NCBI GenBank assembly: GCA_937916355.1
Contig: CALFTM010000060.1
Location: forward strand, 1 to 64,000
Reading direction: 5' to 3'
DNA length: 64,000 bases
Source of the DNA: an uncultured Bacteroidales bacterium
Lineage (GTDB): Bacteria; Bacteroidota; Bacteroidia; Bacteroidales; Paludibacteraceae
Shown: piece by piece, positions 15,978 through 24,762 of the stretch
Layout of the letters: every line of letters starts with the position of its first letter
Numbering within the stretch: the stretch's first letter is position 1
Translations under genes and position numbers: made by a program
The notes under the pieces: model-generated
The model's database searches: none
The model's input: only the letters and a program-made list of their open reading frames with translations
What the model was told of the DNA's origin: nothing

Positions 15978-17384
15978 ATGAAAAAAGTAATTTTACTCGT
16001 TACGGTTCTGTTGTCTTTGAACCCTCTTTCTGCACGAGTTTTAGGGGTTTCCGACCCTATGTTAAAGAAAACGGAGGTGAATTTGGAGGCTTCTGCTGAA
16101 ACGGCATCGAAGGAGACTTCTGAAGCTAAGGTTAAAGAAGAAAAAACAACTTCCAAGTTGACGAAACCAACATTTAAGTGTTACGGATTCGTCCGTAATG
16201 TGTTCTATTATGATACTCGTCAGAATATCCAGTCGAGTATGGGTCTATTCAACCAGATTCCGAAAGATGAGAGTTGGAACGAGACGCACGATGAGGATCT
16301 GAATGCTATTGGACAAGCCAATTTTCAAGCCTTCTCATCTCGTATCGGATTGAACATTTCTGGTGTGAATGTAGGAAAGGCCTCTCTTTCAGCCAAATTG
16401 GAGACCGACTTTTGCGGATTCTCTCAGAGTACCACAATGTTGCGTATTCGTCAGGCTTTTTTGAATTTAAAATGGGAAAAACACGCATTGTTGGCAGGAC
16501 AGACATGGCATCCGATGTCTGGTGATTTGCCGGAGGTGCTTGGCTTGTCTACGGGTTCTCCATTCGAGCCTTTCAACCGTTCTCCTCAAATACGTTATGT
16601 TAATACTGTGAATGGTTGGAACATCACCGCTGCGGCTTTGTGGCAATTCCAATATTTATCGGTAGGTCCGGATGGTAAATCTGCCAATTATTTGACAAAG
16701 GGGATTTTGCCAGAATTCTATTTAGGCATTGACTACAATAATAAAAAAGGATTCACTATTGGAGCAGGAGTAGACCTCCTTCGTTTGCGTCCGAGAAGTA
16801 CGATGGAGATGCCATACGACCAATATGTGACGCTCTACGACTCCCTTGGAAGGGAAGTGGGAGTTGATATTATTGCTTCAAAAACTACAAGAATTGTAAA
16901 AGAGTATGCTTTTTCAGCTTCACCGATTCTCTTCATCAAATACCAGAAGAAATCTTTCAAATTGGTTTGGAAGTGTTTGTTCGGAGAGAATACTTCTCAT
17001 TTCAATATGATGAGTGGATATGGAGTTGTTAAGGAGAATGAAGATGGAACGAGAGAGTATGCTCCTGTTCGCAACTTGACCACATTCGCTAATTTAAGTA
17101 TTGGTAAAAAGTTCAGATGGAACTTGTTCGGAGGCTACTTTAAAAATTTGGGTATGAGCAAGGAGTTGAAAGGCGACTTATATGTGAACGGACCATCCAA
17201 TATTGATTATATGTGGAGGATCAGTCCGGCGGTGACTTACAACCTCAATGGCTTCGGTGTGGGATTGGAATATGAATTGACAGGGGTTGGTTACGGCGAT
17301 GGACATGATGAGTATGCAAAAGTGGAGGCTTTGAGAGACATAAAAAACCATCGTATAAGTGCAATCGTAAAATATTCGTGGTAA
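15978..17384 (+). CDS. Outer-membrane porin-like beta-barrel protein
   Basis: 468 residues. A Sec signal peptide (about 1-19, ending LSA) is followed by a charged Lys/Glu/Thr linker (30-62). The long remainder has many alternating amphipathic strands and closes with the aromatic-ended strand HRISAIVKYSW, as expected for an outer-membrane barrel. The opening GFVRNVFYYDTRQN and LLAGQTWHPMSGDLPEV are typical of a Bacteroidales porin-like family related to DcaP-type barrels. The substrate is unknown. It lies 190 bases after the DASS gene and on the same strand, but a terminator separates them, so a shared dicarboxylate route is only a suggestion. Confidence 0.75.
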   Translation: MKKVILLVTVLLSLNPLSARVLGVSDPMLKKTEVNLEASAETASKETSEAKVKEEKTTSKLTKPTFKCYGFVRNVFYYDTRQNIQSSMGLFNQIPKDESWNETHDEDLNAIGQANFQAFSSRIGLNISGVNVGKASLSAKLETDFCGFSQSTTMLRIRQAFLNLKWEKHALLAGQTWHPMSGDLPEVLGLSTGSPFEPFNRSPQIRYVNTVNGWNITAAALWQFQYLSVGPDGKSANYLTKGILPEFYLGIDYNNKKGFTIGAGVDLLRLRPRSTMEMPYDQYVTLYDSLGREVGVDIIASKTTRIVKEYAFSASPILFIKYQKKSFKLVWKCLFGENTSHFNMMSGYGVVKENEDGTREYAPVRNLTTFANLSIGKKFRWNLFGGYFKNLGMSKELKGDLYVNGPSNIDYMWRISPAVTYNLNGFGVGLEYELTGVGYGDGHDEYAKVEALRDIKNHRISAIVKYSW

Positions 17385-17430
17385 TTGCTTAGTATATAGC
17401 TAATTAGATTTTTGTTGATAACTTTAACGA

Positions 17431-17464
17431 GATAGGGATATAGTTTAAGAATTATATTCCTATC
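17431..17464. promoter_or_regulatory. Inverted repeat overlapping the nrdD -7 element
   Basis: GATAGGGATATA (17431-17442), a 10-base spacer and TATATTCCTATC (17453-17464) match as an inverted repeat at 11 of 12 positions, the exception being a G-T. The right arm overlaps TATCTTTG (17461-17468), the likely nrdD -7 element. It may be an operator for anaerobic or nucleotide-dependent control. A weak terminator for the porin gene is the alternative, because a T-rich tract follows. It does not look like an NrdR box. Confidence 0.5.
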
Positions 17465-17468
17465 TTTG
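17461..17468 (+). promoter_or_regulatory. -7 element of nrdDG
   Basis: TATCTTTG, with no clear -33. The leader is about 125 bases to the ATG at 17599. Confidence 0.5.
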
Positions 17469-17598
17469 TTTTGTTCCTTTAACAATGCGGAGAGCTTTTA
17501 AAATGGTGTGAATTTTTTCGTGAAAGATAAAAAAAGAAAGAGTTCTTCGAAGAGAGAGAAAAAGAATAATTGATTTTTAATAAAAAAACATAATTGTA

Positions 17599-19701
17599 AT
17601 GAGTGGAAATATTTTGATCATCAAACGAAACGGGAAGGCTGAACCATTCTCTGTCGATAAGATAAAGAATGCGATTTCCAGAGCTTTCTTGTCAGTCGGA
17701 AGTTTTGCTACGCAAGAAATTTTGACAGATATACTTGGTCGCCTAAGTATTCATAATGGAATGAGTGTGGAGGAGATTCAAAATCAGGTAGAGTTTTCTT
17801 TGATGTCTGAGAAGTATTTCACGGTTGCGAAGTCTTATATCCTCTATCGCCAGAGCCATTTGGAGGATCGTGAGGTGCGTGACAAACTCCAATTTTTGGC
17901 AGACTATAGCAGTGCGTTAAATTCTGCGACAGGTAGTAAGTACGACGCAAATGCCAATGTGGAGAATAAGAATATCGCCACACTTATTGGAGAATTACCT
18001 AAGTCCAATTTCATTCGTTTGAACCGTCGTCTTTTGGTGGATCGAATGAAGGAGATGTATGGCAAGGAAGTTTCAGAGAAATACTTGAGTATGTTGAACA
18101 ACCACTTCATCTACAAAAATGACGAGACGAGTCTTGCCAACTATTGTGCAAGTATCACGATGTATCCGTGGTTGATCAGCGGAACGTTGGCCATTGGAGG
18201 AAATTCCAAGCAGCCAACCAACCTGAAGTCATTCTGTGGCGGATTTGTCAACATGGTATTCATGGTGTCGAGCATGTTGAGTGGTGCGTGTGCAACACCA
18301 GAATTTTTGATGTACATGAACTATTTCATCCAGAAGGAGTATGGTCTGGATTACTACAAGAACATCGATCGCATTGTTGATTTGTCTAATCGCCAGAGGA
18401 CTTTGGACAAGGTGATAACAGACTGTTTCGAGCAGATTGTCTATTCTATCAACCAGCCGACTGGCGCGAGAAATTTCCAAGCTGTATTTTGGAATATCTC
18501 CTATTACGACAAATATTATTTCAATAGTCTGTTTGAGAATTTCATTTTCCCTGATGGCTCAAAACCCGACTGGGAGTCGCTCAGCTGGTTGCAGAAGCGT
18601 TTCATGAAGTGGTTCAATGCAGAACGTTTGAAGACGGTTTTGACTTTCCCTGTTGAGACGATGGCTTTGTTGACGAAGGATGGTGATGTCTTGGACGAAG
18701 AGTGGGGTGATTTTGCTGCGGAGATGTATGCAGAAGGACACTCGTTCTTTACTTACTTGAGTGACAACGCCGACTCTTTGAGTAGTTGTTGTCGTTTGAG
18801 AAATGAGATTCAAGACAACGGCTTTAGTTACACTTTGGGTGCAGGAGGAGTCTCTACCGGATCAAAGAGTGTGCTTACGATAAATCTGAACCGTTGTGTT
18901 CAGTATGCTGTGAAGAACGGAATCCCTTACTTAAACTATTTGGAAGAGGTGGTGGATTTGGTTCACAAGGTTCAGTTGGCGTATAATGAGAATTTGAAGA
19001 ACTTCCAAAAGAATGGTTTGTTACCGTTGTTTGATGCGGGCTACATTAATTTGTCTCGTCAATACCTCACAATAGGTGTGAATGGTTTGGTAGAAGCCGC
19101 AGAGTTTATGGGAGTTAAGATTACTGATAATCCTGATTATGTGCGTTTTGTTGAGAGCATTTTAGGTTTGATAGAGCGTTACAATAAGAAATATCGTACC
19201 AAAGAGGTGATGTTCAATTGTGAGATGATTCCTGCTGAGAATGTGGGTGTTAAGCATGCGAAGTGGGATAGGGAAGATGGTTACTCTGTCACTCGTGATT
19301 GCTACAATAGCTACTTCTATGTCGTGGAGGATACTTCATTGAATGTGATAGATAAATTCAAACTTCACGGAAGAAAATATATTGAGCATTTGACGGGAGG
19401 TTCTGCACTTCACATGAATTTGGAGGAGCATCTTACGAAAGAGCAGTATAGACAATTGTTCCGTGTCGCAGCTAAGGAGGGATGTAACTATTTCACCTAC
19501 AACATCCCGAATACGGTCTGCAACGATTGTAAGCGAATTGATAAGCGTTACCTAAAGGAGTGTCCTCATTGCAAGAGTACTAATTTGGACTATCTGACAA
19601 GGGTGATTGGCTATATGAAGCGTGTGAGCAACTTCTCTGAAGCTCGTCAAGAAGAGGCTTCAAGACGACACTATGCGGCATATAACAACGAGAGTAACTA
19701 A
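17599..19701 (+). CDS. nrdD: Anaerobic (class III) ribonucleoside-triphosphate reductase
   Basis: Glycyl-radical enzyme of 700 residues that reduces NTPs to dNTPs without oxygen. An ATP-cone domain (about 4-95) provides allosteric control. The catalytic barrel includes the SSCCRLRNE segment and GAGGVSTGSKSVLTINLNR. A zinc site is formed by C641-x2-C644 and C655-x2-C658. The glycyl radical motif is RVIGY with the radical Gly at 671. All expected elements are present. The product needs NrdG for activation, encoded 2 bases downstream. It supports a strictly or facultatively anaerobic life style. Confidence 0.96.
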   Translation: MSGNILIIKRNGKAEPFSVDKIKNAISRAFLSVGSFATQEILTDILGRLSIHNGMSVEEIQNQVEFSLMSEKYFTVAKSYILYRQSHLEDREVRDKLQFLADYSSALNSATGSKYDANANVENKNIATLIGELPKSNFIRLNRRLLVDRMKEMYGKEVSEKYLSMLNNHFIYKNDETSLANYCASITMYPWLISGTLAIGGNSKQPTNLKSFCGGFVNMVFMVSSMLSGACATPEFLMYMNYFIQKEYGLDYYKNIDRIVDLSNRQRTLDKVITDCFEQIVYSINQPTGARNFQAVFWNISYYDKYYFNSLFENFIFPDGSKPDWESLSWLQKRFMKWFNAERLKTVLTFPVETMALLTKDGDVLDEEWGDFAAEMYAEGHSFFTYLSDNADSLSSCCRLRNEIQDNGFSYTLGAGGVSTGSKSVLTINLNRCVQYAVKNGIPYLNYLEEVVDLVHKVQLAYNENLKNFQKNGLLPLFDAGYINLSRQYLTIGVNGLVEAAEFMGVKITDNPDYVRFVESILGLIERYNKKYRTKEVMFNCEMIPAENVGVKHAKWDREDGYSVTRDCYNSYFYVVEDTSLNVIDKFKLHGRKYIEHLTGGSALHMNLEEHLTKEQYRQLFRVAAKEGCNYFTYNIPNTVCNDCKRIDKRYLKECPHCKSTNLDYLTRVIGYMKRVSNFSEARQEEASRRHYAAYNNESN

Positions 19702-19703
19702 AG

Positions 19704-20165
19704 ATGCTGAAGTTTGTCGATTATGACATCGTCTTTCAAGAGGTGCCGAATGAGGTATCTTTGGCCATAAATCTTTCTTTATGTCCTAATAATTGCGAGG
19801 GATGCCATAGTGCGTTCCTTAAAGGAGATGTGGGAGAGGAGCTTTCTACTGGAAGATTGGATGAAATAATAAAAAAATACGAGGGGGACATCACTTGTGT
19901 GAGTTTTATGGGTGGTGATGGAGACGTAGAGGCTCTCGCTCGTTTGGCGGCTTATGTAAAGCAGAATTTTAGTATCAAGGTGGCTTGGTATTCCGGTAAG
20001 GAAAAACTTCCAGAAGAGATTTCCTTGGTTGATTTTGATTATATAAAAGTAGGTCCTTACAAGAAGGATTATGGACCCCTCAATAATAAATCGACCAATC
20101 AAAGGATGTACAGAATGAGCGGAGGTGAGATTGTTGAAGATGTAACTTCGCTTTTTTGGAAATGA
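19704..20165 (+). CDS. nrdG: Anaerobic ribonucleotide reductase activating protein
   Basis: Small radical SAM activase of 153 residues that generates the glycyl radical on NrdD. The [4Fe-4S] ligands are C27-x3-C31-x2-C34 (CPNNCEGC), and the SAM-binding GGDG motif is in FMGGDGDVEAL. It starts 2 bases after the nrdD stop, so translation is likely coupled. It ends before a strong terminator. Confidence 0.95.
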   Translation: MLKFVDYDIVFQEVPNEVSLAINLSLCPNNCEGCHSAFLKGDVGEELSTGRLDEIIKKYEGDITCVSFMGGDGDVEALARLAAYVKQNFSIKVAWYSGKEKLPEEISLVDFDYIKVGPYKKDYGPLNNKSTNQRMYRMSGGEIVEDVTSLFWK

Positions 20166-20220
20166 TCTCGTTTCGTTGTTGGAAATTTTTTTCGGTTAAA
20201 TGTGATAACAATCAATTAAG

Positions 20221-20246
20221 AATGGGAACTTTTTCTGGTTCCCATT
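20221..20246 (+). terminator. Terminator after nrdDG
   Basis: AATGGGAAC (20221-20229), an 8-base loop and GTTCCCATT (20238-20246), then a run of T. Confidence 0.9.
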
Positions 20247-20290
20247 TTTTTGTTATGAATTTCTTGTCGTTGGAGCAGATTGCTTTCGCG

Positions 20291-22075
20291 TCATCTTGTT
20301 TGAGGTAATGTCGGGTCGTAGTTCCTCATGTGTTGGTAGACGAAGTCCAACCGCTTCTGTAACCACTCTTTACATTTTGCGTTCAGTCGCTTGTAATCAG
20401 CTCCGGAACCATTCCAGAGTGTAGCATTTTGTAATAAAGACTCATCTGCGTAAGATTGAAAAGCGTCGATGAAGTCGAATAGTTCAGGCAATCTCTCTTC
20501 AAATGCTAAAAACACTTCGTGATAAGCTTTTTGAAAAGCTCTGTTTTTCCTTAGGTAGTCGAAGAATACAAATCCGCTTCCTTTCATGGAAACTCCCAGT
20601 CCGTTAGGATAGACGGGAGAGCCTACCACAGTCCAATTATCTAAAATTGGGTCGAACATTTGCGAGTATCGTCCGAAGGCGAGGTCAAAATCCCATAATG
20701 GACCCATGACGAAAGGAGCGTCTATCGTGTCTAATTTATAGAAATAGATACTTTTAGGCCAATTCAGTTCATTATTATAAGACAGGTCGTAAACGAAGAA
20801 TGTTTTTGCAAATAGCGTCACGTCCATGTATTTATGGATCTCCACAGAATCCATTTGAGCGACGGCGTTTTCTAAAGCCTTTAAATCCTCTTTGTATTGA
20901 AAGAAGAGACTGTTGGCCTTATCGGTCGGCAGCTCGTTAAGATCGGGGTCTTTTACGCAAAACGGAAGATGGAAAATCGCTGAGGAGTCTTTGTAAATTT
21001 CTTTTGATTTCTCATTGAGTTCATCAAATAAGTAGATGTCAAATTCCAATATATAAGCTCCTTTGCTCTCGTCTACATCAATGCTGTTGTTTGAAAGTCC
21101 CACTTTTTCTGTAAAGGAGTAGTTTCCTCTGTATTCTCCGTTGAGAAACAGGTCGACAGGCATCATGTGATTGGTGTAGGGAATATTCAAGATGTGTCCG
21201 ATTTTCATTGCCAGTGCATTTAGCATAAGTGTGGAGTCCATGTAGTTGTTTATCAGATTCCAATTTTTCCCGTTTTTCAAGCCGAGCGGTTTTCCTTTGG
21301 TTGGCAATTTGATTCTGTATGGTTTTTTTTCGGTGTTCCCCCAAGTAGTGTTGCCTCTTCCGCGAATTTGCGCTGTAGCTTCAAAACCGTCAAAAACCCC
21401 GTTGTCGGAGATGGTCACTTGAGCGGAGACATACTCGTCCCTGCTTGTAATCGGTTGCCCTCCTTCTGTGTTGATTTCAATCCTGTTCACTTTGGCAGTG
21501 TCGGATGGAAAATGGATTGAGATGGTTTGAAAAGTTTTTTGAGGTTCCCAATCATAAGCCCCGTTTTTCCAACCATATTGTTTTACAGTAGAATCCACTA
21601 ATGTGAGAAGTTGCGGATTTGAGAAGTTGAGTGATGTTTTTTTACTTTTCACTCTTTTGTCCTGAGAGTAGACCTTCACGCCATTTTTGATTTGAAATGA
21701 GGGTGTCAGATAGTGTCCGATTGAATTGACAGATGCCATCCATCCCTCTTTCGTTTCGTTTGCATAACATGAAATATCGCCGGGCAAATGAAGATTGTAT
21801 TTTTTGTTGAAATGGAATGTGTTGAAATTTAATGCTTCCGGGGCAGAGAGGGAGACCTTCTCTACCTCTTGGATAGGAAAGGAGAATGACACAGAAGGGG
21901 ATATTTTTACGTTATGGAATGCTTCTTCCATGAATACCGTGTCAATGTCTGTGATAGGGAAGCAGTGGACCACACTATCTTTCATGTAGACATACAAAGT
22001 GTCTGCCGCTGAAGAAGCCGCACTGATCAAGTTTAATCCTAAACTTGACAGAATATATGTGATGAACTTTTTCAT
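20291..22075 (-). CDS. Secreted CotH-kinase family protein
   Basis: 594 residues from the ATG at 22075. A longer frame to 22159 would run back into the upstream gene and lose the signal peptide. A signal peptide (MKKFITYILSSLGLNLISAASSA) is followed by a short repeat-like region containing VYMKDSVVHCFPITDIDTVFM, a motif frequent in secreted Bacteroidales proteins. The CotH kinase domain then runs from about residue 190 with QIRGRGNTTW, KNWNLINNY, GAYILEFD and the metal-site motif LWDFDLAFGR. CotH enzymes phosphorylate proteins in Bacillus spore coats; bacterial envelope substrates are unknown. The start codon overlaps the stop of the small upstream gene (ATGA), implying coupled translation. 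Confidence 0.85.
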   Translation of the reverse strand: MKKFITYILSSLGLNLISAASSAADTLYVYMKDSVVHCFPITDIDTVFMEEAFHNVKISPSVSFSFPIQEVEKVSLSAPEALNFNTFHFNKKYNLHLPGDISCYANETKEGWMASVNSIGHYLTPSFQIKNGVKVYSQDKRVKSKKTSLNFSNPQLLTLVDSTVKQYGWKNGAYDWEPQKTFQTISIHFPSDTAKVNRIEINTEGGQPITSRDEYVSAQVTISDNGVFDGFEATAQIRGRGNTTWGNTEKKPYRIKLPTKGKPLGLKNGKNWNLINNYMDSTLMLNALAMKIGHILNIPYTNHMMPVDLFLNGEYRGNYSFTEKVGLSNNSIDVDESKGAYILEFDIYLFDELNEKSKEIYKDSSAIFHLPFCVKDPDLNELPTDKANSLFFQYKEDLKALENAVAQMDSVEIHKYMDVTLFAKTFFVYDLSYNNELNWPKSIYFYKLDTIDAPFVMGPLWDFDLAFGRYSQMFDPILDNWTVVGSPVYPNGLGVSMKGSGFVFFDYLRKNRAFQKAYHEVFLAFEERLPELFDFIDAFQSYADESLLQNATLWNGSGADYKRLNAKCKEWLQKRLDFVYQHMRNYDPTLPQTR

Positions 22076-22539
22076 TTTTTCAAAAATTTTAAAGTCATTT
22101 CTCCGTTCTGAATCAAATAGAGTCCGGGAGAAGTTGATTTGAAGTCCATTTTTTTCCAACCGTAATCCATTGTTGATGGAATCGTGACATTCCTACCGAA
22201 AACATCTGTTACAAGAACCTTTGATGAGGTGTTTTTCAACCAAAACATGTTTTGGTCTACATAGTACATAGGAGACCGAGAATCTTCTTCGATAGAAGAA
22301 AAGTCGGTTTCAGTAAAAGAGTAGTAGTCTAAGTCGGTTTGTGCGATGTTAACCGACCAATTGTTTGTTTGCACTCGTAGCGTATCCGAAGAGAAGGTGA
22401 TAAAAGGATGCTCTTTGAGCAACACACAATGTTGGGAAGCATTCTTTAGGTTCAGTTCCAGCACATTTACTTGTGCGGATAGTGAAAATGCCACCAACAA
22501 ATATAGTATTGATGATATGATTGATATTCTGGCTTTCAT
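22072..22539 (-). CDS. Small secreted protein with a T9SS-like C-terminal tail, coupled to the CotH gene
   Basis: 155 residues with a signal peptide (about 1-22, LSLSAQ). The core has LKEHPFITFSSDTLRV and a short repeat-like segment. The C-terminus (VTDVFGRNVTIP ... SPGLYLIQNGEMTLKFLKK) looks like a type IX secretion or por-type sorting domain: a DxxGR turn, then SPGLYLI, then a Lys-rich final strand. Its stop overlaps the CotH start by ATGA. The second CotH protein at 44309-45751 has a similar tail fused to its own C-terminus, so this peptide may be a split version of that module. Function is otherwise unknown. Confidence 0.7.
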   Translation of the reverse strand: MKARISIISSILYLLVAFSLSAQVNVLELNLKNASQHCVLLKEHPFITFSSDTLRVQTNNWSVNIAQTDLDYYSFTETDFSSIEEDSRSPMYYVDQNMFWLKNTSSKVLVTDVFGRNVTIPSTMDYGWKKMDFKSTSPGLYLIQNGEMTLKFLKK

Positions 22540-22676
22540 GATTTTCTAAAGTTATACATCGTAGGCAATTTTAGATAATTTAATCCAAAAAAAGAACTTT
22601 TTTTTTAGAAAATTTAGGTTTTGTTTTCTTAATCTATTGGCAGTTAGGTTGTTATGTTTTTTTGTAGGCATTGAGT

Positions 22677-23636
22677 TTATTTTGTGATTAAATTTGAGAA
22701 TTGAATGAAAGGATATTTCTCTTTTAGTTCTTTGATTCGTGTGTGTGTTTGAGCGATGAACTTTTGGTGACCGATGCTTTCTGGATTGAAAGGACGATGA
22801 AGCAGAGCCATACGAATGGAGTTGATTTCTTTGTTCAAAGATTGAGTCTCCTCCGAAAAGAAACAGTCGCAGAATTTTTCCCAAATGTAATTTTGAGCGA
22901 TTTCATTAGGGTGGAGCATATCACCAGCATAAAAGCGGTAGTCTCTTAAATCGTCCATTACTATTTCGTAAGAAGGGAAATAGAGTGTGTCGCATAGTTG
23001 GCAAACCTCTTCTATCGCCAACAGCAGGGTGCTTTTGCTGAGTTGGTTGCCATGTGCGCCATCTTTCCAATGTCTTATCGGACTAACAGTAAAAATGATT
23101 TTTGCGTTAGGATTTTCGCTTTTTATCATCTCTATGGTATGCAAGATGATTTTGGTACAATCTTCTACTGATAGTCGCTCACGGGAGAAGTGCGAGCTTG
23201 GCACTTTATGGCAATTTGCGACAACCTTTCCCGTCGATTTTATTCGGTATATCCACGCAGTGCCTAAAGTGATGAAGATGTAGTCGCACTCCTTTAGAAA
23301 CTGGTGGGTTGATTCAATTTGTCGATTGATGTTATGCAGATAGTCTTCTTCTGACAATCTGGCAAATTGGCTGTGGAAATCAAAACTATTCCAGACCCCA
23401 TCACATTCTATGAGTTCCGAACTTTGAACCTTTTGGTTTTGGACGATTCTTTCAACGGAGTGGGAGATGGAGGCAGGATTGAACAATATGCCTAATGGGT
23501 TGCATTTTACACAAAAGAGGTGTTGTTCTAATTTTTTTCCAATATGTTCTGTAAAACAAGAACCGAACATCAACACCTTGTGGTGGTGTTGGATGTTCGA
23601 CTCCTTTTTTATATCGACAACCGTTCTGAACTCCAT
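22677..23636 (-). CDS. GSCFA-domain protein
   Basis: 319 residues. The name-giving motif is GSCFTEHIG in VLMFGSCFTEHIGKKLEQ near the N-terminus, and the domain covers most of the protein (TLGTAWIYR, VSPIRHWKDG and MLHPNEIAQNYIWEKF are also visible). The SGNH-like Ser, the T-L-G-T-A-W turn and the late D/H-P-N segment suggest a hydrolase or acyl-esterase fold, but activity is unproven. There is no signal peptide. It starts 15 bases after the OmpA-like gene stop and is probably cotranscribed. Confidence 0.85.
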   Translation of the reverse strand: MEFRTVVDIKKESNIQHHHKVLMFGSCFTEHIGKKLEQHLFCVKCNPLGILFNPASISHSVERIVQNQKVQSSELIECDGVWNSFDFHSQFARLSEEDYLHNINRQIESTHQFLKECDYIFITLGTAWIYRIKSTGKVVANCHKVPSSHFSRERLSVEDCTKIILHTIEMIKSENPNAKIIFTVSPIRHWKDGAHGNQLSKSTLLLAIEEVCQLCDTLYFPSYEIVMDDLRDYRFYAGDMLHPNEIAQNYIWEKFCDCFFSEETQSLNKEINSIRMALLHRPFNPESIGHQKFIAQTHTRIKELKEKYPFIQFSNLITK

Positions 23637-23651
23637 GCAGACAGCGGTTTT

Positions 23652-24668
23652 TTATTTTCCGTTGAGCATTGTCTCAATCAATTCGTCCAAGTCCGGACTA
23701 AGAATGATTTCTGTACGTCTGTTTTTGCTTCGGGACTCTGATGTTGAATTATCGTTGATAGGGCAGAACTCTGCGCGACCAGAAGCTGAAATTTTAGCAG
23801 GGTTCACACCTTTGTTTTCTAAAAGGATGCGGACGATGGCGGTCGCACGTTTTGCACTCAAATCCCAGTTGTCGAGGATGTAACCATTTCCACGGTAGGC
23901 AAGGCTATCGGTGTGTCCTTCTACCACCACATTGACATCACGGTTTCCTGCTAAAAATTTGGACAATGTTTTCAAGGCGTTGGCACCCTTCTCGTCAATC
24001 TCCCATTTTCCCGATTTGAACATCAATTTTTCATCTAAACTGACATACACTTTTCCATTTTTGTTGATGACCTCAATTCCCTTTCCTTGGAAGTTCTTAA
24101 ATGCCGCAGCCACACGAGAGCGAAGGCTTTTCAGGATACTATCTTGTCGGCTGATGATGTTGCTCATTTCGCTCACCTTCTTCTCCTTTTCCTTCAACTC
24201 TTTCTCTTTTTTTGAGAGGGCGCTTGCTGACTTTTCCAGTTGTTCTTTTGAAACTTTGAGATTCTTTTCTGTCTCGTTTAGTTCGTCCTCTCGTTTTTGG
24301 AGCTTTTCCTGTGTTTTGTGGAGGTCGCCCAATAACGATTTTATTTCACCAGAATTAGACGTGCTGGTGATTTTGTTCATCAAATCGTTGTTATTCTTTT
24401 TTAGCTCCTCAATCTCTATATTTGCTTGATGAAGATTTTTGGATTGAGAAATGGAATCTTCGATGAATTTCCTGATGGAAGCTTGGGCTGCAGCAGAGTC
24501 ATACTGCAATTGCGATACGTGTCTGCGCAAACTGTCAATTTGCTTTGTTTGAATTGATTGTGTAGCCAAAGATCTGTTCAACTCATCTGACACGGCAGAA
24601 AACTCCTTTTTGCTTACACATGAAGTCGCAAGGAGTCCTAACAGTAAAAATGGAGCTATTTTTCTCAT
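23652..24668 (-). CDS. OmpA-family lipoprotein with a long coiled coil
   Basis: 338 residues. The lipobox LLATSC places the lipid-modified Cys at 17. Residues about 20-185 are a heptad-rich coiled coil (many E, K, L, S), and the C-terminal OmpA domain (about 205-325) has VVVEGHTDSLAYRG, LSAKRATAIVRILL and SRSKNRRTEIIL, the residues that bind peptidoglycan. It is likely an outer-membrane-anchored link to the cell wall. A minus-strand TAAATTCG element at 24695-24702 may drive it and the GSCFA gene. Confidence 0.88.
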   Translation of the reverse strand: MRKIAPFLLLGLLATSCVSKKEFSAVSDELNRSLATQSIQTKQIDSLRRHVSQLQYDSAAAQASIRKFIEDSISQSKNLHQANIEIEELKKNNNDLMNKITSTSNSGEIKSLLGDLHKTQEKLQKREDELNETEKNLKVSKEQLEKSASALSKKEKELKEKEKKVSEMSNIISRQDSILKSLRSRVAAAFKNFQGKGIEVINKNGKVYVSLDEKLMFKSGKWEIDEKGANALKTLSKFLAGNRDVNVVVEGHTDSLAYRGNGYILDNWDLSAKRATAIVRILLENKGVNPAKISASGRAEFCPINDNSTSESRSKNRRTEIILSPDLDELIETMLNGK

Positions 24669-24694
24669 AAAATATAATTCTTTTTTTACAACTG

Positions 24695-24702
24695 CGAATT
24701 TA
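24695..24702 (-). promoter_or_regulatory. Candidate variant -7 element of the OmpA-like gene
   Basis: TAAATTCG followed by CAG on the minus strand, 27 bases before the start. The same TAAATTCGCAG string precedes panB and valS. Confidence 0.4.
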
Positions 24703-24762
24703 TTAAATTTAGTCGAAATTCAGAAGTTTTGTGTTACTTTTTGTTTAAACTGTTTTTTCCGT

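Noticed and set aside
22552..22884. 110-codon minus frame overlapping the GSCFA gene end
   Set aside because: It lies out of frame with the GSCFA gene and over its AT-rich downstream flank, with a low-complexity end (Lys/Phe).
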